A stretch of DNA of 64,000 nucleotides from Antedon mediterranea (lineage: Eukaryota > Echinodermata > Crinoidea > Comatulida > Antedonidae), in NCBI RefSeq assembly GCF_964355755.1, contig NC_092671.1:5837001-5901000 (forward strand), written 5' to 3'. The position numbers were made by a program, and so were the translations under genes. The first letter of the stretch is position 1; the number at the start of each line of letters is the position of its first letter. Shown one piece after another: positions 1 through 12,000 of this stretch. The notes under the pieces were generated by a model. The model made no database searches. It was not told the DNA's origin and was given only the letters and a program-made list of their open reading frames with translations.

Positions 1-90
1 GCCAATTGTATTGTAGATTGTGAATCTCCACCATCTACTGATACCCAAATTTACTAAAGTATTTTTTTTATCTGTGTTTGCATTTTATAG

Positions 91-3000
91 TATACCTTTA
101 AAGAATTCAACAAGCCATTTTTCACCACGTATGTCAAGACCTCAATGTTTATGCTGTATATGTTGGGTTTTTTATTCTGGAAACCTTGGCAGAGACAATG
201 TATGGAGTGCATACAAAGAGCAAACAAACCTCATCATTTGGTATGTGTTTACTGCACTAAAGCTCTATTTAAGCATATCACTACCATATTTGGACACATC
301 ACACTTGTTTTGTCAAACTAGTTTGATAGTGTAGACAGAGCTTTAAGCAAGATAAATATAAATACACTTACTACATTTGTTTTCTCATTTATATAATAAT
401 ATGCAAAAGTAATCAGTTATATTTGCTACATAAGCTAATATTTTATTTATTATTATTGTTGTCCACATTAAGTATCATTTTTCCAGATTGTAAGTGGTGA
501 TCATTCATCAAGTGAAGAAGATTTACCTGAAGATCATACATTGGTATAAATCAGTCTTTTTAAACATTTTTAAAACTTATTAAAGTAATTAGAAATATAT
601 ATATGACCAATCTACCATATCATGGCATATGATTACATTCCTCATATTTTATTTAATGTCCCCATATCTATATATAAATTATGGTTAATTCTGACATAGG
701 CGAGCACAATGCAAAAACTTCGGTACAAATCTCCGCCTTGGATACCTACCTTATCTATCCGAGATGTACCGCGAAACGTAGATTTGATAACATTAGTGTG
801 CACGCCGACGCTATTGTTCCATATTTATATCTTAGGAAGATATTATAAAGAGTTTTTTAACAACATTTATGATTTCAACATTGGATTTTCCTCTCAATTT
901 CAATTCTTCCCGGTCAAAGTAATTTCCGGGTTTAAGATAAGTTCACCTTAGTTTCAAATATTTTCTCTCTTTTATACACAAGGGAGCAGTTAAAATAATA
1001 GATTTGACCCTAAAGGTCACTGGAAACAGGCACTTTCCATCAATCAATACAGTGTCTCTTTGGAAGACGGAAAAAAAAATTGGCCATTAATCATAGCCAT
1101 TTCAGTTTTTTGTTTATTTTAAAACATACCACACGTGTGTGAAGGTACAGTAGTTAAATAATAGGAATTATACTGCAAATTAATAAAGATCAAATTAAAT
1201 ATACGCCATAAAGAATCAGAATATATTGTGGGGAATAGTATTATAAAATTACATAGGGAGATTTGATAAGACATTTTTCGAGTGAAATCCCGATAGCTGA
1301 GTTTTATTGAGTATGCTTGCAGGAATAACTGTAGGCTATCTTCCTGTGTCCCGTTAGGACCAAGATGTCTGCCCATGTTGCAAGCCGTAATGTCTTCTTT
1401 CTTGGGCCCACTCTGTCACGGCAGTTAGTTTCAAAAGATGATTAAATTAAATAATGTATTAATAATTATTAGGATGGTATTCATTTGAATAAACGCCTCT
1501 CCAATAAAACATCACTTTGAATAATAACCCCCCCCCCCCCCACAACCCAACTATCTAATAAACGTCCATCCACATATTTATAATAACACAATTATACTAT
1601 TTGTAGTAGAATTCACCGCACTGTTATCTGCAATTTACCAAGCATTTGTTATTCTTTTTTACCACTTTTCATATCTATGAGAGGATTTCATTTGATTATA
1701 AATGTTACCATATTATTAGAACTAAAAAATTTAACATATATCCCTCGAATAAGCACCTCCCTCAAATGACCTCCGCCTCCCCAAAGGGCCCTACGAAACA
1801 ATAAAAACTATACTTTAAAATGTTATTAATCATCTAAAACACTGTGAAACAAAGTAGTTTAGTTTTACGAATGTCAAGCATTTTCAATAATGGTAACGAC
1901 AGAAAATGTATAAGGAGAACATTATCATTCCGAGAACCATTGTCTACACTTCCTAGAGGGGGAGCGAGCGAAGCGAGCTCACCCTCTAGTTATTTAAATT
2001 AAACATATTATTTAAATTTCCCATATTATTTCAATTCCCTATATTATTTAAATTCAACACATTATTTAAATTCAACATATTTTAATTTCCACATTATTTA
2101 AATTTCCCATATTATTTAAATTCAACATGTTATTTAAATTTCCATATTATTTCAATTCAACATATCATTTAAATTTCCCATATTATTTAAATTCCCTATA
2201 TTATTTAAATTTCCTATATTATTTAAATTCCCCATATTATTTAAATTCCCTATATTATTTAAATTCCCTATATTATTTAAATTCCCCATATATTATTTAA
2301 ATTCCCCATATTATTTCAATTTCCCATATTATTTAAATTCCCCATATATTATTTAAATTCCCCATATTATTTCAATTCCCCATATTATTTAAATTCCCCA
2401 TATTAGTTAAATTCCCTATATTATTTAAATTCCCCACATTATTTAAATTCCCCACATTATTTCAATTCTCCATATATTATTTAAATTCCCCACATTATTT
2501 AAATTCCCCATATATTATTTAAATTCCCCATATATTATTTAAATTCTCCATATATTATTTAAATTCTCCATATATTATTTAAATTCCCCATATATTATTT
2601 AAATTCCCCATATATTATTTAAATTCCCCATATTATTTCAATTCCCCATATTATTTCAATTCCCCATATTATTTCAATTCCCCATATTATTTCAATTCCC
2701 CATATTATTTCAATTCCCCATATTATTTAAATTCCCCATATATTATTTAAATTCCCCATATATTATTTAAATTCCCCATATATTATTTAAATTCCCCATA
2801 TATTATTTAAATTCCCCATATATTATTTAAATTCCCCATATTATTTAAATTCCCCATATTATTTCAATTCCCCATATTATTTCAATTCCCCATATATTAT
2901 TTCAATTCCCCATATATTATTTCAATTCCCCATATATTATTTAAATTCCCCACATTATTTAAATTCCCCATATATTATTTAAATTCCCCATATTATTTAA

Positions 3001-6000
3001 ATTCCCTATATTATTTAAATTCCCCACATTATTTAAATTCCCTATATTATTTAAATTCCCCACATTATTTCAATTCCCTATATTATTTAAATTCCCCATA
3101 TTATTTAAATTCCCCATATATTATTTAAATTCCCCATATTATTTCAATTCCCCATATATTATTTAAATTCCCCATATTATTTCAATTCCCCATATTATTT
3201 CAATTCCCCATATTATTTCATTTCCCCATATATTATTTCAATTCCCCATATTATTTAAATTCCCCACATTATTTAAATTCCCCACATTATTTAAATTCCC
3301 CACATTATTTAAATTCCCCATATTATTTAAATTCCCCATATTATTTAAATTCCCCATATTATTTAAATTCCCCATATTATTTAAATTCCCCATATTATTT
3401 CAATTCCCCATATTATTTCAATTCCCCATATTATTTAAATTCCCCATATTATTTAAATTCCCCATATTATTTCAATTCCCCATATTATTTCAATTCCCCA
3501 TATTATTTAAATTCCCCATATTATTTAAATTCCCTATATTATTAAAATTCCCCACATTATTTAAATTCCCCACATTATTTAAATTCCCCACATTATTTAA
3601 ATTCCCCATATTATTTAACTTCCCCATATTATTTAAATTCCCCATATATTATTTAAATTCCCCATATATTATTTAAATTCCCCATATTATTTAAATTCCC
3701 CATATTATTTAAATTCCCCATATTATTTAAATTCCCATATTAATGAAATACAAAGTGTATCCTCCATTATACTCAATATTAAATATTTTATAATCACCTA
3801 TTCACTGTAATACAAATAAGGTCATTTGCATATTGGAATTTATACTTTTTTTTTATTTTTAGAGTGATCCTCTTTATGTGCCTGTAAAATTTGATGATAG
3901 TGACAAAGTTAGTAGCAGAAGTGACAGTTTTAGTGACTCTGCTGACCCTTGTAAGTTTGAAATTGGTGACAATTTATCTATTAGATTGATATATGGAGCA
4001 AGTGGGTGGTTGGGTAGACAAGTGGTTAGGACACAGAGAGACCTGTGCTTAAACTCCCAGTCTAATTAGCTGTTGAAAATACTAGGGATGATTATGCGAC
4101 GTGGTACTGGCCACCCTACCACATAATGCTGAGGATTAGTAACAGCTCATTCCTCTACAGTAAGAAATGAATACAGGACTCACCTTTAATGGTTGCTTAC
4201 AAGTTTCTCAACTTACTTGCTTAAATACTTGCAATGCTCACAAATTGTCAGAGGCTAGATCTCAAAACAGACTAGACGAATAAGCCTATTGACTCCAATT
4301 TCCATGGGATTTTCACAATAATATGTTTGCTCCCCTCTAGTATATAGTAAAATTAAAGGAGTTGATTTTAAAAACCACACAGCACCCTGTTTTAAGTTTT
4401 ACAAATTTGTTTTTTTCTTTCTACAGCAAAACATGTGAGATTTAGTAATATAATGGAGGTTCGACAGTTATCAGGTGAGAATAGTACATTTTTTTGTAAG
4501 TATGATGAATAAGTGAAATTAGAGTTGTGTGTAATAATGTGACTGTGTTACTGTAATGCTGTATTTTTCGTGTTGTGGGTGTCACCTTGCCCTCGATTGG
4601 ACATACACTCTGTAGTGACCTTTTTTGCACAACACAGCATGTGATTATGCAAGTTGTAAATTTATTCTGCACACGCTCAGAACAGAAGATGACTATTAGA
4701 CGCTGCATAGTCACATGGAACATTATTAAAACGGAAGATTGCTAATTGTTTTTTCTTTTTTTCAATTTAATTTCAAGAACATTTATTAATTTCAACAATG
4801 AAAAAATAAAAATACATACAATATAATTAAAACATTTTAAAGACCATTAAGTAAGGTCCGAATTTTTTAATTGTTCTTATATGTACACTTGCCCATGTAA
4901 ACAGTCTATTCAAGGTGTGCTGAATATGCGCTTATATATGTACACATTTAAATTTTATAACATTTCTTAATGATATTTTATTACTACTTTTAGAAAAAGA
5001 GGCACATGAAGCAGTGTTGGCACGGTTGTCATACACCGCTAGCTTACGTGCTCAGCAAGAAGAAGAAGCCAGACTTAATAGTAAATTAACTGTACCACAA
5101 GTTGCCAAAGTCAGTCTTATGTTTTGTTTAGTGGTAAGTTTTTGTTTTTTCTTGTTGTCTTGTTTTTTCAATGTTGACATTTGATTTTGACCAAATGAAT
5201 AAATAAAAAAAGTTGATAGGTTATTGATTATTGTTCTGTTGATGAAAACTGATTCTTGAAGCAAGTTGCTTAAATTTAAGACTGTATTGTTATTAAATGT
5301 TGGTGGTATTAAACCGTAACAAAAACCAGCTGATTTTACAATCATTCTGGAAATTGCCTTATTATGGAATGTCTTCTTTTTATTTTAGTGGTTTCTGGGT
5401 AATTTATCGTACCAAGAGGCCATTGATGATACGCAGGTGGCTGTTGTACAGGTGTTTTCATCAACCTCAGGTGAGAACAAATTAATAAAATCTCTCGAAT
5501 GTAACTTCAACAAGAGTTGGTTGAAAATACTAGGGAGGATCAGACGGCATGGAAAGGAACTGTCCACCCTACCACATAATGCTAAGGCTTAGTACAATGA
5601 GCTCCTAACAGCTCTGCTCATTCCCCTATGTTCAGAATGAACACAGGACCTTCACTCCTTTTTTTATTAGATTTCAAAACTTTACAGTGTATATGATAAC
5701 CTCATTGTATTTATACTTCCTTAGGTTTATTCACTTTGATTTTAGCTGCTATTTTCCCCAGTTCAAGTGGTGATAGGTTTACAATATCAAAATTATTTGC
5801 AGTTTTATTAAGGTAAGTACTTTTATAATTCCCATCTAAATAAAGTTTTATAAAGAATGTAGAATTTGGGTAAAGTCAAATTCCTGAACATAGAGTCTAG
5901 AACGTGATATTTCTCAAGCCGTAAGATCCATGACTACAGTAAGGTCGGAAATTTGTTAATTTAAAATAATACTTTTTGTGTTTATCCACATCAATGCTGA

Positions 6001-9000
6001 TCTTCCTGACAATTCATAGCCGATGTCATTGGTTTTATCAAGTTAGTGTGTAGGAACCTACTTTACAGTAGTTTAAACTACAACATTCTCTGGATGCCAA
6101 TCATGTCTCAAAAAGAAATGATGATGGTGGTTTGTGGTAAAGTTCCCACCTGAGGGCATAGTTCATAAACTATACCATTTGTGGAAAGGGGTATTCAATG
6201 AAAATGTCTACTTTTCGAGTTATATCTCGCTCTTGGAGAAGAAAGGGCTATTATTGGTTTATCCAGGTAAAGCTAGCACTCGTAGACTACCAACACCACT
6301 GTTGGTTTGTGTAATTTATACTTTTGTTTTGTTTTAGCCTTGGTGGGATTACTTTAATCAGCCTGTCAGGGAATGGGGCAACTCATGAACACTTCAAACT
6401 AGGCTCACTATGGGCACTGTGTGGTGCAGTCTTGTATGCTATCTACATGGTAATGCTAAAGAAAAAAGTTGATAATGAAGATAGAATCGATATCCCTATG
6501 TTTTTTGGTGAGTTATATAAACCTGCTATATATAAACCATTTATTATTTAAAAGCCAATTTTTTTATGATACTTACATGATTTTATTAAATATGGAAGTT
6601 CATTTCATCAAAAGGAAGCAGTTTTTCTGAAAATCTTTAGTCCTTGATTACAATCTAAAAATATTTAGGCAAATTCCCAAGGATAATATAAGCGAATTCA
6701 TTCACTATCCTTCTTAAAGGTGGCAATCCTATTCACAAGACAAACATATACACAAGATGCTCTACATAAACAAAGTCTTACTACAAGTCTTTGAGAGTGG
6801 AGTTATAATTTGTCATTTGTTATTAGAAAAAATCCTAACATGACAGGACTCGAACCCAATACCCTTTGATTGGTAGCCAAGCATCATAACTACCAAGCCA
6901 CAACTCCACTACTATCGTATTATGTACGGCAATCTACACTATTCCCTTTAGGAATAATTTGGTAATCATGCTGCAGTAGGTCTATTGTATATCCAGCAAA
7001 CAACTGGCACTTAAATAATGATAACACCGCTAATGTTTAACATCTTTTTTTTCCTATTAAGGATTTGTTGGTCTTTTTAATTTTCTGATAATTTGGCCTG
7101 GATTTTTTCTAATGAGTAATCTTCACCTTGAGTTGTTTGAGCTACCTTCTAGAAAAGTGTGGTGTTATATACTTGTCAACGGTTTAATTGGTACCGTCTT
7201 GTCAGAATTCCTGTGGTTGTGGTAAGTGGTAATTTTTATTCGTTTTTTTTTTCTTAATATAACAGATAAACATACAATTATACAAAGCCAAACATTGCTA
7301 TTATTATTGTCAATACCTGTAGAGAAATATAAGTAAGCAAAAAGATGCAAAGACCAGGCTAATAGAAAATAAAGAATTACATTTAAAAGGCTTTGAAAAA
7401 AACAAAATCTTCAATATAATTTATCAATAAATATTTCAATCAATCAAAATAACATTTATTTCATTTTTTTTTTTCTTTATTCATTCAAATTCTCACTAAA
7501 ATGTACATACAAAAAAGAAAAAGACAAAACATATAAAGAACAGTGTACATTCATTGAAGGATGGGACAAACAGGTGGTAAACACCTCTAGAACGGTCCAA
7601 TCACAAATTGCACAATGAGTAATGAAAAGATTTATAACATAATAATAAATATTTAAATATAATAGTAATTTATAAAATTTTAGATTAAACTTAAGTTGGC
7701 CGACATTTACAGCAGCGACAACAGGACACCCATGTGCACATATTGCCTGTTTCATACGTATTGGTAAATAAGTCGTTAAAATATTTCTTAGCCCCTAGCT
7801 TAAACCTGCAAGACGTAGGTGCTTCTCTAGTATCTTGATCTAGCTGATTCCACATGGGAACAATGCGTTGGAAATACATCAATTTATGTGATTCAGTATA
7901 ACAATTTCTGACAGTAAGATTGAGGTCATCAACAGATGATCTTGTTGCACGGCCATTATTGTCTCCGGAAAATGTAACGATTGTCTCCGGAAATTCATAA
8001 ACAAACATAAATAAACTTTAGCTTTATCACCTCCTTTTCTGTACATTCCGTTCATTTTGATACCCCATGTGTATTGATGTGTGCAATAGGAAATGTTTAT
8101 ATAATGAACAGATGTACAAACTCTCTTATTTATAATATTTATTTGAAATATTTATTTGAAAGTTGGTTTTTCAATTTCAAGAATTAATAACAAGGGGTTA
8201 TCCGCCAAGTGCGGATAACCAATTAATCTTGAGAAAATGCAGTTTGGTGTTTTTATCTGTTTTTTCATAGCACTGTGTATTTCAGTGATATTAAAATGTG
8301 TTGACGATTAGTGAAGAATTTTAACGGTTCAATTAAGCCCTATTTAACATGCCACAGTAAATTTATTCTTCATTAATCAACATGATGAAGAAACAATCTT
8401 GATAAGTTTAGATTAAGAAGATGGCAAATAAAAAGAATTGTGATATTGTCCAGTTAGACACGCATACATCCTGCCTATGTGTGCTAAGCTAGTCTAGGGT
8501 ATCTTGCACCAGCTGTGAGGGGGTGAAGGAAGCACTCATTAGCCCCCTTATCTCTGTCTCCAGATTACTCTCATCAAACTACTTGGCTAAAGACTGTTGG
8601 CAGGTTAATATTAAAATAGTTTATTACCACTGTACATACTATATTAAAAGGAATAAAATATGCTTTCATGACAGATATATTACATACAGTCACAAATATA
8701 CATTCAAAAAATTCAATTTAATATTGTCAAGCAAGCAATATTAAATTGTCAAGCAATATTAAATTTGAACATTCTTTAAATTTGCATAAAGCTCTGTCTA
8801 CACTATCAAACTTTATGTGACAAAAAATGTGATGTGCCCATATATGGACATGATGATGTCATATCACTACCATATTTGGGCATACCACTACCATATTTGG
8901 GCACACTTTTTTGTCTAAATAGTTTGATGGGTACAGTGTGCAGAGCTTTACTGTACACAGATTTTTTAAGCAGTTTTTGCATGAATTGAATAGTTTCAAT

Positions 9001-12000
9001 ATTATACCCAATGTGTAGTCCTATGTTCGAGTATAATCCCACCCCCTATTTCAGGCTTAATTTAAACACAAAGAATTATATATAAATACCACCCCTTAAA
9101 TTTCTCAAAATGTCATAACCAGAGCCCCTGGGACTGTAACTCAACCATATATGGTAATAGTATAATACTGTTTCCGTATAAAACTATTATTTTCCAGAAT
9201 ACAATTGGTAAAAAAAACAGCATGTGGCCTCTTAAGTTTTATGATGGTGACTTGAAAGAAATATTAAGATTACAGATACCATGCTTTAAGGTCTTTAACC
9301 TAAATACAGCCGTGACCACATTGTCACGCTTTAGTAGCTTTTAAATGTCAACATATCACAACTCATCATGCCATTTCGCATTTCATCATACCAAATTATT
9401 TTCAGATGGGGTACTGTAACGCTTCCAGCAGGATGACATTGTCTCTGGTCATTTTATCCAATAGGAGTCTGTATGGACAAGCAGTCCCATGGGGAATATC
9501 TGGGGCAAATGTTTCAAGCAACAATTAATTTGTTCTGAGCCCTAAGTTATATTAGAGAGATTCAGATTTGCAACAACTTAGGACGTCTAACTTATGCAAT
9601 TTATACATCATTGTTGAGATTAAGAAATTAAGATTTTGATATAACCATGGAGGTATATACCGCCATGATATAACAACCATACACCCAAATAAGGTTTAAA
9701 TACACATGTTTGTGGTACAAAATGCAAAATTTTAACTTGACGAGAATTACAGAAACAAACTCAAATGCATGCACACCGTAAATTAAAATGTCATCAATCA
9801 AATCTCTGAGGATTATCTTATGATCTATCATCAAGGTCACTAAAAATGTGTTAAGCACAAATTACAGCCATAAGTAAATGAAAATCGAAGATCCTTTCTA
9901 CGCCATTACTACAATACAGTGAGGAGATATATCCTCATCGAGTATGGCCATGTACAATAAATGATGTAATAAAGATAAGATGACCTTTTCTCATGGAAAT
10001 GAAAGTGGTTTTATATCTTTGGTCCACAGTTAATAGGTAACCTTTAATACTTGTTTCATCTTCATAAAAATCTTATTTTTATCCACATTTGAATAAAAAT
10101 GTAATTTGTCTATTGTGTGATCTTAGTTGTATTGATCAAGAACATGTGATAGAAACACTATCATATGTTGACAGCTGGTCCAGGAATTGAAACATTATCA
10201 GCAGTTGTGTTCTCTAATACTGTAACTAGAATCCTTATAGTATTAGAGGAAACCTTATGCACCCAACAAATTGTCCCCTTAATAAGAGTGTCCCCTGAAT
10301 AAGAGTTGCTGTAGTAGTGTCCATATATTGCCACTCTTCCTTTCACAGTAAAGTTTTTAATAAGAGTTTCCCTTGAATAATGGGTGTCCAAAAGAAGGGC
10401 TTCTACTGTACTTATTTACCTAGAGCATATAGAAGTGGTCTATGTTTTTAAACATAGTCTTAATTGGAGTGGTCCATAATTGGAGAAAGACCTGTGTCAT
10501 TTCATAAACCACTTTCTGTTTATGCAAGCAGTTACTGTAGTAAACATCTATTAAAGAAATGACCCACATTTAACCTATCGTAGTCCTTAAGTAAATATCA
10601 ATAATTGTATAAAGTGTAAGAATACACCGATTACATATTATCAGCTCCATGGTCACAATATAACCAATCAATTGAATGTGTGCCATATACTTAACATGCT
10701 CACTTGTATTCTGTTTCATCAGTGAGCTGTGCCTCCTTGCTTTTGTTGGTTTACTTTACAATATTTTCTTATCTTTTCATACTGTTTGCTTTGTGTAATT
10801 TTCTCATGGGCTTATCGTATTATGTAGTTGTTGACTTCTTTTAGTGTTGACTAGTTTCTCTATCTCCATTCAGTTCAGTAACATTTATTTGGTGTTCAGT
10901 ATTCAGTATTGGTTTTTTATATATATATATATTTTTTTTTGTCATATGCATCCAACAGCGAGTAACTCACCAATTACAGAATGGATAAACTATTTTATAA
11001 TTTATCTTGCATATAAACTAGGGATGTAGCCAAAAAAGTTGTGTGTTACAATCCTGGCATTAGGTCAAGATTGAACCCTGGACCTTGGGATTGGAAGGCG
11101 AGCATGTTAACCACCAAGGTACAGCTCCACAACGAGGGAGTTTAGTCATGAAACGTATCACAATATTAGATACATCTGGATCTGGTATTACATCTGATCT
11201 GGATCTGGTACTGTATTAACACCATCATATAGGCTATCACATCATCATCAAACAGACTTTCATCATCCTGTTGTTGGAAGCATAAAGAACCAACGCAAAC
11301 AATGAAAAAAAAAAAGATTTAGAAATTATTTACATTTGTTTAAAAACATTTTTAGGTTTCATACAAGCAATTTCTAACCAACTAACAATCTTATTTGTTT
11401 TCGAAAAAGGATATGTTTTGCCTGAGTGCACTATTAAAATCAAAAGGCTGTACTGTATTGTAAATGATTTTAAAATTGAAAGTGCTTTAGATTTTGATCT
11501 TTGATTATGTCTTTATTTTGATACTTTTACGTCACATCACACAAAGCTTTACGTGAACAATGTATTACCACAGTGTTGTGTGTAGGCGTTATAATGATAC
11601 TGTCAGCTGAGAAGAACGTGTTTTAGTCTTTATATCATTTATTTCCTTGTGAGTGTATTATTTTTCAGACTGAATCTGACAAGGTTGTTAACTATTGTTA
11701 ACTAAAAAGAAATTATACATTATATAATGCCCATGTCTGCTGAATGCTGTGTATCATGTGTATATTGTGAATTTGTCTTTTGTATTTTTCACGTACACAC
11801 AATTTACTATGTTTTTGTTGGAAATAATGAGTGTTTTCAAAGTCAAAGTCATTTTGAAAACATTTTCTTTAAAAAATGCTACCAGTACTCAATATACTTA
11901 AGATCTATCGAGTGCATTTCCAAGTTTTTCAAGTAGGGTTAAAGTAGTCCCAGTAGTCCATATTTGCTGTGGGCTGCACCTGACATCAAGGGACGTCAAC

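Noticed and set aside
4442-4723. 93-codon minus-strand ORF
   Set aside because: It overlaps the end of a real exon on the other strand and has no recognisable domain.
6843-6910. tRNA gene on the minus strand
   Set aside because: A and B boxes are present but the acceptor stem does not pair, and a sibling copy at 11068 is further decayed, as expected of SINE heads.
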